This document shows, in pieces, positions 44,555-54,614 of a stretch of 64,000 bases of DNA. Positions within the stretch are counted from its first letter, which is position 1, and each line of letters opens with the position of its first letter. The DNA comes from Lepidurus packardi (Eukaryota; Arthropoda; Branchiopoda; Notostraca; Triopsidae): contig JAKZAN010000006.1 of the NCBI GenBank assembly GCA_023053545.1, forward strand, positions 12,345,412-12,409,411. Reading direction: 5' to 3'. Both the position numbers and the translations under genes were made by a program. Under the pieces are notes generated by a model. It did not search any database, was not told where the DNA came from, and was given only the letters and a program-made list of their open reading frames with translations.

Positions 44555-44568
44555 TCAGCGGTGGGATA
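44555..44568 (+). promoter_or_regulatory. Gypsy-3 primer binding site
   Basis: TCAGCGGTGGGATA lies one base after the LTR. The same TCAGCGGTGGGAT follows the 5' LTRs of Gypsy-1 and Gypsy-2 on their strand. AGCGGTGGGAT matches an internal part of the 3' end of some animal tRNA-Leu, but without the CCA end; this is a tentative reading. Confidence 0.5.
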
Positions 44569-44652
44569 CCCAACAGTCAGGAGTCTTGCCACGTAGCCAG
44601 CAAGCCCAGCGGGTACGTTTAGTTTTCGTCAGCGTGACGTAAAGAGGTCGAC

Positions 44653-44868
44653 GTGGAGCCTGTGGGGGACGACGTGCAGCTAGTGGAGGACGACGTGAAG
44701 CTTGTGAAACCGGAGGAGGTCGAAGACGAAGACGAATCAGAAATGTCCAACATTGGTATAAAAAGTCTCGTCAAGCCGCCAACTTACGATGGAACCAGAG
44801 ACTTACGATGGAACCAGAGACGACACTCACCGAGTGTCGACAAAAGGTACAAACGCCGAATACTCTAA
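44653..44868 (+). pseudogene. gag: Gypsy-3 gag N-terminal fragment
   Basis: An acidic leader (EEVEDEDESE) then SLVKPPTYDGT, resembling the gag start of Gypsy-1 (VVNPPEYDGKADF). It breaks off at about 44815 and the rest of the element is missing. The first ATG is at 44743; the open frame starts earlier at GTG. Confidence 0.55.
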
Positions 44869-44869
44869 A

Positions 44870-46622
44870 TTGTAGCGTCTTTCATAGTGGTTAATACTGG
44901 TTGTTTTCTCTTTTCTTCTAGTTCTCGGAGCTACAATGAAGCTAAAAGTATGAAGCAAAATATTCTTCTAAAATATTGCTTCCTTTTTTGAGCCCTTGGT
45001 GCTCTTTCCTCGCTAGTTAATGCGAAGGCATTCCCAAAGAAGATTATCCGTGCATCTATGGCGATTTCGCCAGCTGCAGCACCGAAGATCATCGTCATCA
45101 TTATAGCTCTTAACTCAACCCTTGCCTTGCCTTTGAACGCCGTCCTAGCTGATCCCGCTGATCGTCTTTACGAGGCTTTGATTCGGATTCGCCCTTTCTT
45201 GTGATGGAACTAGGAAACGCAGAGGGCACTAGGTATTCTAGGAGGTTTGGTTGCGGTAAATCGCCTTAAAGATTTGCTGCAGTGTAACCTTCTGTTGGTC
45301 AGAAAAGTTTCCGTTGCTCCATTATGCGTTAGGTCTTCGCGTATTAGGTCTTTAAGTGGAGCTTTTCTGGGGCGGGGGGGGGCGTGATTTGGATGGATTT
45401 GGCAGAACGATGGAAGCTAGGCAGGCCAAGGTTGAGTTCGAGTGTGGGTTCAAGAAGTGGGGTAAGTTTTTATCTTATTTTTTTTTGTTTAATACTAATA
45501 GTTTTAGTTTTTAATGAAGAAAAGGCTTTTCAACTGTGTCCACTGCCGAAGATTATCTTCAGTTGAAGCCTTTATGACGCTAAACTCCGTCCACTTGATA
45601 AGAAGACAAAGATTCTTGTGAGTTGCCGTTTCATCTTTGCTGGCATGGTAATTTTTTTTTTTTGAATGAACTAGATTTTTTTTATTAGCATCTGCCTTGT
45701 CATTCGCTAATAGGCTTCAGATAGAGCTCCGTTGTGCTAATATTCCGTATTGGGGAAATACCACGAGCAGGTCTGCTCATTTTCCGCGTGTGGGCGTGGG
45801 CGTGCGTGGTTGCCTGGGTGGGCGTGGTTCGGATGCATTGTTTGGCCCGTGAAGGACCAGCAGGCAAGGGACGGTATTTCGTGTATGGTGTTGAAGAGTA
45901 AGTTTTAAGTTCTTATTTTTTTAAATTATACTAATGTTGTTTTTGTTCAAATAGACTAATTGGATCTCCTGCATTGTTACTGGACATAATATTTTTTATG
46001 TCTATGCCTTTATGTCATTAAATTCCGTCCATTCATATATGGAAATAGAGATTCTTGTTAGCTGCAGTTATCAGTTTCATCAGATTCGTGTTGGTGTTCA
46101 TTACGCAAGGTATTTTTTTAAATTTGAATGAATTCGATTTTTTTAAGGTTCGCCTTGTTCTTGGCTAATAGGCTTGAGATGGAGCTCCATTGTGCTATTA
46201 TTCTGTATTGCGAAATAAAACGAGCAGGCCCGCTCTTTTTCCGCGTGTTAGGTCTTACATGGTTAGCAAAGGAGCTTCTCTGGTGGGCGTGGTTCGAGTG
46301 CATTATGAGGCCCGTGAAGAACCAGCAGGCAAGAGACGGTATCTCGTGTGTGCTGTCGTTAAGCAGATTCCAGATACATAATCAAGACAGTCTGGTTAAA
46401 TCCCTCCCCCCTTTTTTTGCCTTTGTCTCTCAGTTTCGAACTCACATTGGTGGTATCGAACTGTTTTTTCCCCGCCATTCCTCCCCAGTAAGTTATCAGA
46501 CTCCAGACACTGGTAAACTCCTTTGTTTCCCCTTATACTCAGTTTATAACTCGGAAAGCTGGTATCGGGCACGCGCCCGTACACTGTTTGTTCTTTTCTT
46601 CCCATTTGAACTCACACAGGTG
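44870..46622. repeat. Diverged tandem repeat, ~430-bp unit, about 2.5 copies
   Basis: Segments around 45240-45500, 45690-45960 and 46130-46390 share the order TAATAGGCTTSAGATRGAGCTC, GAGCAGG, GGGCGTGG, CCAGCAGGCAAGRGACGGTAT, then GTAAGTTTT. Each unit has exon-like GC-rich and intron-like AT-rich parts but no open frame that holds across copies. Sequence before 45240 is unassigned. Confidence 0.6.
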
Positions 46623-47178
46623 AGGGATCGTCCCTAAATGGCGCCACCCAAAAATTGCGAATTTTTTACCCACCCTTCTCAGTCACCTACCATCACCTTC
46701 ACCGTCACCCCACCCTCTAAAATGGTGCCATCATCTGGTTGACCCCTCTCACAAAAAAGGGGAAAAAAATAAGTAGGAGATCTTGTGTAATGAGATCGCT
46801 TGCTTTTTAACAAAATTTCAAGCAGACGCGAGGGCATCTGAATCCGTCCTCCACGTAATGAGCCATTGTTCCATTACAATATGCCAATATGGGCTTTTTT
46901 TAACGGACATATTGACAATCCTTCAAGAGTTAGGTAAGCGCTACAAACTCTGTCTACTTAGGAGCTAGAAATAGCAAGAAAACTTTCACAAAATTGTGAA
47001 AACACAAGAATTCACGCTTTGGCACTTACGTAAAAATGTTTTGCACAGAATCACCAGTTAAGTTTAGAGTTACAGGATGGCGTCACTAAACCCCCTCCCA
47101 CCCTCTCGTCATCTCGTGTCATCTTTTATTGAATCCACCCACCCTCTCCCTGCGTGGCGCCATTTATGGACGGCCCCT
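46623..47178. mobile_element. Probable MITE with CGTCCNTAAATGGCGCCAC ends
   Basis: 46623 AGGGATCGTCCCTAAATGG and the complement of 47178 (AGGGGCCGTCCATAAATGG) form inverted ends about 556 bp apart, continuing through GCGCCAC on both sides. Target duplication not clear. The interior has CCACCCTC-rich stretches and no gene. Confidence 0.6.
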
Positions 47179-47630
47179 GAGTTATACGGACCTATACATC
47201 GGACCTATACGCTAAACCTCTTTGAAGGGACCTATAGAATTTCGAAATTTAATTTCGGGTTTTCGAATAATCTTGAATCGAAAGTTAGACGGCTTGATTT
47301 GGGAAATTTTGCCGCTACAACAAAGTGTGGTGACAACGTACTTTTCAGAAGCAGGAACAAGCTTAAAGAATTTGTCGGCAATAAGCTATCTATTCCTTAG
47401 CCAAACAAAACAAACACCACTGCCATCTAGGTTGTTTCGACTCAATAAGCTAAGGCCTACGAGAGCCTTTAGGGCTCCGAATAGCTTGGCTTCTGACACC
47501 CAAGCCTCCGCTAGAAGGCGCGCATCGTTTGTTTGGATGAATCAACACGTTCTCCAAAGTTTTCTCGTGTGCTAGGTTTGATAGGCTTGGCACACGGCTC
47601 TGGTGTGCTTTTAGACGTTTCCAGCAGTTG

Positions 47631-47803
47631 GGTTAAGTTAGGTTAGGTTAAGTAGGTTAGGTTAAGTTAGGCTAGGTTAGGCAAGGTTAGGCTAGGTTAG
47701 TTAAGTTAGGTTAGGTTAAGTTAAGTTAGTTTAGGTTAAATTAAGTTAAATTAACCTAACCTAGCCTAACCTAGCCTAGCCTAGACTAACCTTACTTAAC
47801 TCA
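47631..47803. repeat. Degenerate TTAGG tract turning into CCTAA (telomere-like)
   Basis: 47631-47750 is made of GGTTA/TTAGG-like pentamers with TTAAG and CTAGG variants; from about 47750 the complementary CCTAA/CCTAG words follow. TTAGG is the arthropod telomere unit. Confidence 0.75.
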
Positions 47804-47929
47804 ACTTTCTTAAATAACTGCTATGAATGTAGAAATCAGCACCTACGGTCTGCTCCTTATAAACAGGAAAATGATTCCTTTCATCCTTCTGTTTGTGATC
47901 CAGTGGTATGTATAGGTACTTTAATCGGT

Positions 47930-48088
47930 TTCTTTAATATTTGGGTTTAATTATTAACTATTATCAGTTTCTTTGATATTTGGTTTCCTAAGAAATAAAT
48001 TTAATTTACTTTTTTGTTTATTTTTGTCTAAGTTGGTAGTGAAGCTAATATATAGGTTAGGGTTTGAGGGATTAGCTTCGGCCCCTAT
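47930..48088 (+). pseudogene. rrnL: Nuclear mitochondrial 16S rRNA copy, first segment
   Basis: Ends with GGGATTAGCTTCGGCCCCTAT directly at the Gypsy-2 target site; its first words are the first 20 bases GGGATTAGCTTCGGCCCCTA. After removing Gypsy-2 and one CTAT it continues into 58873, which is clear 16S. TTTGATATTTGGTTTCC and AAGAAATAAATTTAA resemble the region before this in arthropod 16S. The left end is uncertain. Confidence 0.5.
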
Positions 48089-48106
48089 TGCTGAGTTTCT
48101 TACTTT

Positions 48107-48366
48107 TGTTAATGACAGATAGTTCCTGTATTTAGCGTACAAAGCCTGATACACTCGTACACTTTTGATTGGAATAATATGGATCTAAATATCACTTGCT
48201 TGACTACAGCTTTGCTACTTTCTACTCGGCTACTGCTACTCTCGCGCTTGCTCTCGCTCAACTCTCTGTACTCGACTACCCTTCTTTCCCTGCTTTCTCC
48301 CCCCTGACCTAGCCAGCTCTGACGTAGGTCAGATGCCAACAGGTAACCCCCTGGCGTAACTTAACA
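48107..48366 (-). repeat. Gypsy-1 3' LTR (left)
   Basis: 260 bp, TGTTAATGAC...CTTAACA on the plus strand, identical by eye to 53229-53488. It contains pyrimidine-rich CTCTCGCTCAACTC text. Confidence 0.95.
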
Positions 48367-48438
48367 TTCTCCTCCACTAGGGGGGACACTCATAAGTGAC
48401 CATAACATCTACAAACAAAACACAAAACAAAGCAAATT

Positions 48439-51400
48439 TCAAACACGAATCAGTCTTCGGAACCGCCTGTTAGGGAGTCTTCGTCTCCCACGCGTGCTGA
48501 TATATTCCCGCTCCAAAAATCGCCTTTCTTCGTCCTCCGATTCCCCCACCTCAGCCGGGACTGCTACGTCCGAAACCCGCTCCAAGGCTCCTTCTACTTG
48601 CGCTTCTGGTTCTAATTCCTCCAGTTCTTCTTCTTCCATTTTGTCTTCCTCCGCTTCGTCTTCTTCGGCTGGAACCACCGTCCCCACATCTGGTATAGAC
48701 TCCTCCACATTGAACCGCTTTACCTCGCCTGTCTCAACCCGTACCGTATCACCTCTACCCGGTCCGGCTCCTTCCTTTAACACGCCATGAAACCCATCCG
48801 GGATGCGCCTTAGGTTAGACCCGTGCACCCGCCGCCTAGTTCGTCCCTTCTTGATGACGTAGTCAGGACCTTGGACACCTACGACCTCATAAGGTCCCTC
48901 CGCCCGCTCGGCTAGCTTCGCCATCAGACCCTTCTTCATCTGGTGTACTTTCAACAGCACACAGTCTCCTACCTTCCAAGTACCACGGGGCTCCACCCGA
49001 TCGACTACTTCCCGCTGATACGACTCGATCGCTTGCTTGGCCAGCCGCTGCGCCTCGCCTATCTTTTCATCTAACTCTGCCACGTAGGTCTCGTAGGACG
49101 ACTGCACCGCTAGGGCCTCCCACTCCTCGTCCGCTTGCAGTTCACTGACGATCGGAGTACGCGCCACCGTTCCAAATACTAGCTCGTAGGGACTAATTCC
49201 CGTTGTTGCATGAGCCGCGGTCCGGTACGCCATCACGACCACGTCCAACCAATGATCCCAATCGGTTTGCGACTTCGCCACATACTGTGTCAACATCTGG
49301 CAAAGAGTCCGGTTGAATCGCTCCGTTTGTCCGTTGGTTGCAGGATGATAGGGTGTTGTCCTCAGCTTTCTGATACCCAAGCGCTCACACAAAAGACGAA
49401 CTAACCCGGCCTCAAAGTTCCTTCCTTGATCCGTTAAAATTGTCTTTGGGATTCCATATCGACACACAAACTCTATCAAACACTTAGTAATCGTCTCAGT
49501 CGATTGGTCTTGCATCGGGTAGACCTCCACCCATTTAGTAAATAAGTCTGACACCACTAACACATAGCGGTTTCCTAGCTTGCTACGCGTCACCGAAAGA
49601 ACATCCATCGATATCTGGGCAAAAGGCTCACCCAACACCGGTATAGTCCCTATCCTCTGACGGTTAGGTCGTGTATCGGGCTTCACCTTCATGCAAGCCA
49701 AACATCTTCGGCAATACTCACGCACGTCCTTCTTCAGTCCATACCAGTAGTAAAATGGAGTAACCCTGCTCAACGTCTTTCGCACCCCCAGATGTCCCGC
49801 CGTCGGAACGTTGTGAGCCAGTCTCAACACATCTGGACGCAACGACACTGGTACTAGCTTCTGAGGAACTCCACCTCGTATCCCTGGCGTACTTCGATAA
49901 ATGACTCCATTCTGGACCGAATACTTCTCGACTTCACCCACGTAAAAGACCAACTCCGCCGAACACGGTACAAGAGGCTCCATCGCCTCTCGGTCCTGGG
50001 CTCCCAAATAACGTACGAACCATTGGAACTCTTTTGATTCTTGCGTCGCGATCTTGATGTCTCCCGGAAATGTCACCACATTCCTGCATTTTCTTGAAAG
50101 GGCATCGGCGTGCTGAATCTCCACACCTGGTCTATGTTGAATGGTAAAACTGTATTGCCCCAGCCATGCCACCCATCGGGCTAACCGCGGAGAACGCCCT
50201 CCCAATGTCTTCCAATATTTCAGGGCCTGGTGATCAGTCACCACATCGAACGGTCTCCCCAACAAATAATGCCTATACTTTTCCACTCCAATCAACAACG
50301 CTAACAACTCCTGCTCCGTCGTAGTATAGTTGCGCTCAGCCGGCTTCCACAAACCCGAGGCGTATGAAACTGCATACTCTTGTCCATCGTCGTCTCGCTG
50401 CGTCAACACCGCTCCCCAGCCCTCCTTACACGCATCGGTGGTTAGGATGAAACCACGGTTCGCATCTGGATTGCGTAAAACGGGACTACAGCATAACACT
50501 GCCTTCAGAGCTGCTATAGAGGTGTCGCACACTGCAGACCACAAGAAAGGAACGTCCTTCCTCGTTAACTTGGTCAATGGGGCCGATATAGTAGCAAAAT
50601 GGGCTACAAAATGACGAAAATAACTGCAGAGCCCCAGAAACTGCCGTACCTCTCTGACGTTGCTCGGCACCGGCCAACTACGTATGTCGGCTGTTTTGTC
50701 ATGTGCCGGTCTCACCGTCCTCTCGCTAATAATATGGCCCAGGAAATTGACTTCCCGCACGAAGAAACGGCACTTCGTTGGATTTAATTTCAACCCTCCC
50801 CGCTGCAACCGTTCTAGTTCCTCGCGAACATCTAACAGGTGCTGCTCGAAGGTTGGGCTATAGATCAGGACATCGTCTAGGTACACCAACGCGGATTGCC
50901 ATCTCAATCCTCCAAGGATCCGGTCCATTAGACGCTGAAAAGTACCTGCGGCGTTACAAAGTCCAAAAGGCAGGACCCGAAACTGGTACAAGCTCTCTCC
51001 AGTGGTAAAGGCGGTGATTTCTCTCGACCCAGCTTCTACTGGAACATGCCAATATCCCGAACGTTGATCTAAGCTGGTGAACCAGGATGCTGCACCTACT
51101 GCCGATAACAGGTCGTCTATCCTCGGCAAGGGATAACTGTCTTTCTTCGTCACGGCGTTTACTTTACGGAAGTCCACGCAGAACCGATACTCGCCGTCCC
51201 GCTTCTTCACTAGAACGATGGGACTCGCCCACGGCGAACTGCTTGGCTCCACTATGCCCTGCCGCAGCATGTCACTCAGCTGATTCCTTACCACTTCACG
51301 AAGGTGTACAGGGACTCGATACGGGCGTTGCTTAACAGGAGGTCCTTCCACCACTATCTTGTGATCCACGCCCGACACCCGACCAACCTCTCCGTCGTAC

Positions 51401-53019
51401 GAGAAGATAGTTTGGAATTCATCCAATAAACACCCTACTTGTTTACGTTCCTCTTCACCGAGTGGACCTAATTCCGGTAACTTCCTTACCCCCTGACTCC
51501 TATCTCCCGGAGGCAACATATCCTCCGCCAGTGTGGCTATTGTTATCTCGCCTACTACGTCTCCTGACTCGAGACTCACTGTCTCTGCGGACGCATTACA
51601 TATTCTTACTGGGACTATCTCCTGCTGATCGTCTACACAGGCTCGCGCGACCCACAAACCACGCTGCTGTAAATCAATGCTTGGTTCTATCACGAAAAGC
51701 TCCTGTGCTACCAGACGCCGAAACACGAACGGACGCCTAACTGATATGGGTATAACTACTTCGGTCTCGGGCTGGAGAACTACTGCTTCCCTTACTCGTG
51801 CTTGACCCTGCATGTAGCTAACCCCTACCCTTTTGCCTTCTAATTCTAAAAAGCCACCCCCAAAATCAAGTTTGGCGGACGTGAGCTTAAGAAAATCTAC
51901 GCCTAAAATAATGTCGTCGCTACACTCGGCTAGTATAGCATCCAACTCGACTCTAGAGCTTCCACCCCAAGATATTGGGATGCGTGCTACCCCCTCTGTC
52001 TGCAACTCTAGTGCTCTATCTGCTGTCATGATCCGCTGACCCGAATCACGAACTCTTAAACCTGGTAACCTATCAGCTACCTTTCTGCTGAGGAGTGTAC
52101 ACTCACTCCCGCTATCCACTACAGCTCGACAACTTATCCCTGCTACTTCTACGACCAACATGGGACAAGGCTCCACGGCTACTCGGCGACTAGTGGTGCT
52201 CTTCTCGGGAACGGTTCCCCTGTGGCTCGAACCACCCCGTGAACACGACTTGACAATATGTCCCGTCTGCCCACACTTCCTACACTTGGTGCGGCAACTA
52301 TCTGCGGAATGGCCCTTCAATGTACACGACGTACAGTATAAGGGACAATCCCGTCTAAAATGTCCGCTCTGCTTGCAGCCAAAACAAACAACTCCCTTAA
52401 CTCCACCTGATGCTTCGGGCTTGCTGGATCCCTTTGGCTGGGTCTCGGTGTTGTCTTTGACCCTGTTGTGACGATTCGTCTGAGCTTTAGCCGGAAGGCT
52501 CTGTCGCACCACCTCGCGGGATATTCGCATCGTAGTGACCTTCTCCACCAAACCACGGACGGTCTCCAACTGTGCTTCATAAAAGCGAGGTCTCCACTCC
52601 GCTGGTAGGCCCTTCACGAACTGCTCCATGACGAAACGATCGACGATATCTTCTGTTGAAATGTCCGGATTTGCTGCCTTGAATAACCGCTTCAGGTCGC
52701 TTGCATAAGAATGCGCAGATTCTTCCTTATCCAAAGTTCGGTTATAAAACTCAGTCAATCTCAGACGACGCGCTTCCTTTGGTTGAAATATTTCGCTCAA
52801 CGACGACTTAAGGGCGGCAAAACTGGTGGGCTCCTCGTCTAGGCTATCCATAGCCACTTCTGCCTCCCCAATCAGTAAGGCTGGTAGGATTCGCAAACTC
52901 TGGTTGTCGGACCACCCGTTGGCTGTTGCTACACGAGCAAAACGCGCCAGAAACTTGGAAAAGTCTGCCTTCCCATCGTACTCGGGAGGATTCACAACGC
53001 CGCGACTGCCTGTAGCCAT
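48439..53019 (-). CDS. gag-pol: Gypsy-1 gag-pol polyprotein
   Basis: One uninterrupted frame. It is open from GTG 53139, but the first ATG is at 53019 (MATGSRGVVNPPEYDG), which fits the related Gypsy-2 start, giving about 1526 residues. In order: gag core (ADFSKFLARFARVATANGW), three CCHC knuckles (CFGCKQSGHFRRDC, CTSCTLKGHSADSC, CRKCGQTGHIVKSC), protease VVDSGSECTLLS, RT with FRVLPFGLCNAAGTFQR and YLDDVLIYS, RNase H FILTTDACKEGWGAVL, integrase zinc domain, core (MDVLSV, LTDQGRNFEA, HPATNGQTERFNRTL) and a GPY/F-like module GPYEVVGVQGPDYVIKKG, then an acidic and finally Arg-rich tail. No frameshift between gag and pol, and no env. All catalytic residues look intact, so it may be mobile. Confidence 0.95.
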   Translation of the reverse strand: MATGSRGVVNPPEYDGKADFSKFLARFARVATANGWSDNQSLRILPALLIGEAEVAMDSLDEEPTSFAALKSSLSEIFQPKEARRLRLTEFYNRTLDKEESAHSYASDLKRLFKAANPDISTEDIVDRFVMEQFVKGLPAEWRPRFYEAQLETVRGLVEKVTTMRISREVVRQSLPAKAQTNRHNRVKDNTETQPKGSSKPEASGGVKGVVCFGCKQSGHFRRDCPLYCTSCTLKGHSADSCRTKCRKCGQTGHIVKSCSRGGSSHRGTVPEKSTTSRRVAVEPCPMLVVEVAGISCRAVVDSGSECTLLSRKVADRLPGLRVRDSGQRIMTADRALELQTEGVARIPISWGGSSRVELDAILAECSDDIILGVDFLKLTSAKLDFGGGFLELEGKRVGVSYMQGQARVREAVVLQPETEVVIPISVRRPFVFRRLVAQELFVIEPSIDLQQRGLWVARACVDDQQEIVPVRICNASAETVSLESGDVVGEITIATLAEDMLPPGDRSQGVRKLPELGPLGEEERKQVGCLLDEFQTIFSYDGEVGRVSGVDHKIVVEGPPVKQRPYRVPVHLREVVRNQLSDMLRQGIVEPSSSPWASPIVLVKKRDGEYRFCVDFRKVNAVTKKDSYPLPRIDDLLSAVGAASWFTSLDQRSGYWHVPVEAGSREITAFTTGESLYQFRVLPFGLCNAAGTFQRLMDRILGGLRWQSALVYLDDVLIYSPTFEQHLLDVREELERLQRGGLKLNPTKCRFFVREVNFLGHIISERTVRPAHDKTADIRSWPVPSNVREVRQFLGLCSYFRHFVAHFATISAPLTKLTRKDVPFLWSAVCDTSIAALKAVLCCSPVLRNPDANRGFILTTDACKEGWGAVLTQRDDDGQEYAVSYASGLWKPAERNYTTTEQELLALLIGVEKYRHYLLGRPFDVVTDHQALKYWKTLGGRSPRLARWVAWLGQYSFTIQHRPGVEIQHADALSRKCRNVVTFPGDIKIATQESKEFQWFVRYLGAQDREAMEPLVPCSAELVFYVGEVEKYSVQNGVIYRSTPGIRGGVPQKLVPVSLRPDVLRLAHNVPTAGHLGVRKTLSRVTPFYYWYGLKKDVREYCRRCLACMKVKPDTRPNRQRIGTIPVLGEPFAQISMDVLSVTRSKLGNRYVLVVSDLFTKWVEVYPMQDQSTETITKCLIEFVCRYGIPKTILTDQGRNFEAGLVRLLCERLGIRKLRTTPYHPATNGQTERFNRTLCQMLTQYVAKSQTDWDHWLDVVVMAYRTAAHATTGISPYELVFGTVARTPIVSELQADEEWEALAVQSSYETYVAELDEKIGEAQRLAKQAIESYQREVVDRVEPRGTWKVGDCVLLKVHQMKKGLMAKLAERAEGPYEVVGVQGPDYVIKKGRTRRRVHGSNLRRIPDGFHGVLKEGAGPGRGDTVRVETGEVKRFNVEESIPDVGTVVPAEEDEAEEDKMEEEELEELEPEAQVEGALERVSDVAVPAEVGESEDEERRFLEREYISTRGRRRLPNRRFRRLIRV

Positions 53020-53228
53020 ATCGAATTCGAAGTCTTCCCAGAACAATCCTTCGTACGGCAACACTCTCCACAATGCTACTGAATCCACCTTGCAGTTCTC
53101 GTGCACTCCAGCCACGTAGTCAAGCTTCAACTCGGTCACCGGTTAGCGCTAAAAATAGACCAACCCGGGACAACCACTTGGATCCACAATTCCAGCTTCG
53201 ATTGATCTGAAGTGATCCCACCGCTGAT

Positions 53229-53488
53229 TGTTAATGACAGATAGTTCCTGTATTTAGCGTACAAAGCCTGATACACTCGTACACTTTTGATTGGAATAAT
53301 ATGGATCTAAATATCACTTGCTTGACTACAGCTTTGCTACTTTCTACTCGGCTACTGCTACTCTCGCGCTTGCTCTCGCTCAACTCTCTGTACTCGACTA
53401 CCCTTCTTTCCCTGCTTTCTCCCCCCTGACCTAGCCAGCTCTGACGTAGGTCAGATGCCAACAGGTAACCCCCTGGCGTAACTTAACA
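53229..53488 (-). repeat. Gypsy-1 5' LTR (right)
   Basis: 260 bp. On the minus strand it ends in TTAACA, then A and TCAGCGGTGGGAT, the shared primer-site sequence. Confidence 0.95.
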
Positions 53489-53492
53489 CTTT

Positions 53493-53876
53493 TATTAAAC
53501 TCAACAACTTAACAAGGTAGACGTAGGCAGGCGGTTTTAATAGTTTTATTTAGTAAAAAGAAAGCAGAGAAACAGCACACTTGTACTCACAGACCAAAAA
53601 CACTGTCATAACAGAACCCAAGTGTTTCGTCTCAGTCGAAAGACAGCACATAATAACAACTGCGGGTCGACTCCCCTTTGGCGCGACCCAGGCTTCACCT
53701 TTTATACCCGCGTCGTGTGCCACTTGTACTTATACCCTCGGCCTTCCACCGACGTGGACTTACATAGTTCTCCTGAAGGACAACACAACTTCTACACAAC
53801 TTCTAAACCCCTACCAGAAGAACTTGTCCACGTCGGAGGAAAGCCAGGGGTATCGCCACGTGTGGGGATCTCAACA
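53493..53876 (-). repeat. Gypsy-2 3' LTR, main part (left)
   Basis: 384 of 402 bp; the remaining 18 bp are at 48089-48106 on the other side of Gypsy-1. Confidence 0.9.
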
Positions 53877-53954
53877 TCCTCCACCTCTATTTCACATCCC
53901 ATAAACAAAAGAAAACACAAACATACACACACAACTGGAGCTGGGGGGGAGGGT

Positions 53955-54614
53955 TCAATCGTCGAGGTATCTTCGGTTCGGCACTCGTCTACGGCCTCGA
54001 CTGCTGGTGAAATTTTTAGTCAGGAAACCATCTTCAGACGTACCACTTTCTGAATCCAAATTGGCTTCACCACACGGGACTTCGTCTGGGCTTCGGGGCT
54101 TCACTGTTGCCATCGGTCGTATTCCATCCGGTACGCGACGTAAGTTAGATCCATGCACCAACTTACGGACACGCCCTCGCTGAATGACAAAATCCGGGGG
54201 CAAGCAACGGATAATCCGGAACGGGCCCACCGCCCTAGGAGCCAATTTAGACAGCAACCCTCGTTTGGGTTGAAACACTTTTAAAAATACCTCGTCCCCC
54301 AACCGGAAATTGTTCCGATCCCCATCTACATCTTTACAGGTCAAAGAATGAACAGAACCTAAAGCTAACCCTCTGGCCTCTGACAACCCCTTACATAACT
54401 CCTTTACATAATCGTCATATGAACTCTGTTCCTCGACCTCAGAAGAGTCGTCTAGTAACTCAGAGATTAAGGGGACCCTTGCCTGTCTCCCAAACACTAA
54501 CTCAAAGGGACTGTAACCTGTAACGGCATGCTCTGCGGTCCTATACGCTAATACAACTACATCCAACCACTTGTCCCAATCTTTCTGGTTGGTGGCCACA
54601 TAATGGGTTAACAT
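53955..54614 (-). pseudogene. pol: Gypsy-2 integrase C-terminus
   Basis: Continues after the frameshift: LAYRTAEHAVTGYSPFELVFG, then LGDEVFLKV and GPFRIIRCLPPDFVIQRGR (GPY/F-like module), ending in an Arg-rich tail RGRRRVPNRRYLDD like that of Gypsy-1. Confidence 0.85.

Larger units (their letters stand above)
48107..53488 (-). mobile_element. Gypsy-1 LTR retrotransposon, structurally intact
   Basis: 260-bp LTRs at 48107-48366 and 53229-53488 that I read as identical, a 4-bp target duplication CTTT (48103-48106, 53489-53492), a purine tract (AGTGGAGGAGAA, minus strand) next to the left LTR, the primer-site sequence next to the right LTR, and one open gag-pol frame. It is inserted in the left LTR of Gypsy-2, whose other LTR gives the exact empty site. 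Confidence 0.96.

Noticed and set aside
48109..48339. 76-codon frame in Gypsy-1 LTR (also 53231-53461)
   Set aside because: LTR sequence rich in Ser/Glu/Arg by composition; identical in both LTRs.
53581..54053. Plus-strand frames in Gypsy-2 LTR and 58573-58895
   Set aside because: They lie in the LTR, antisense to the element, without start or family features.
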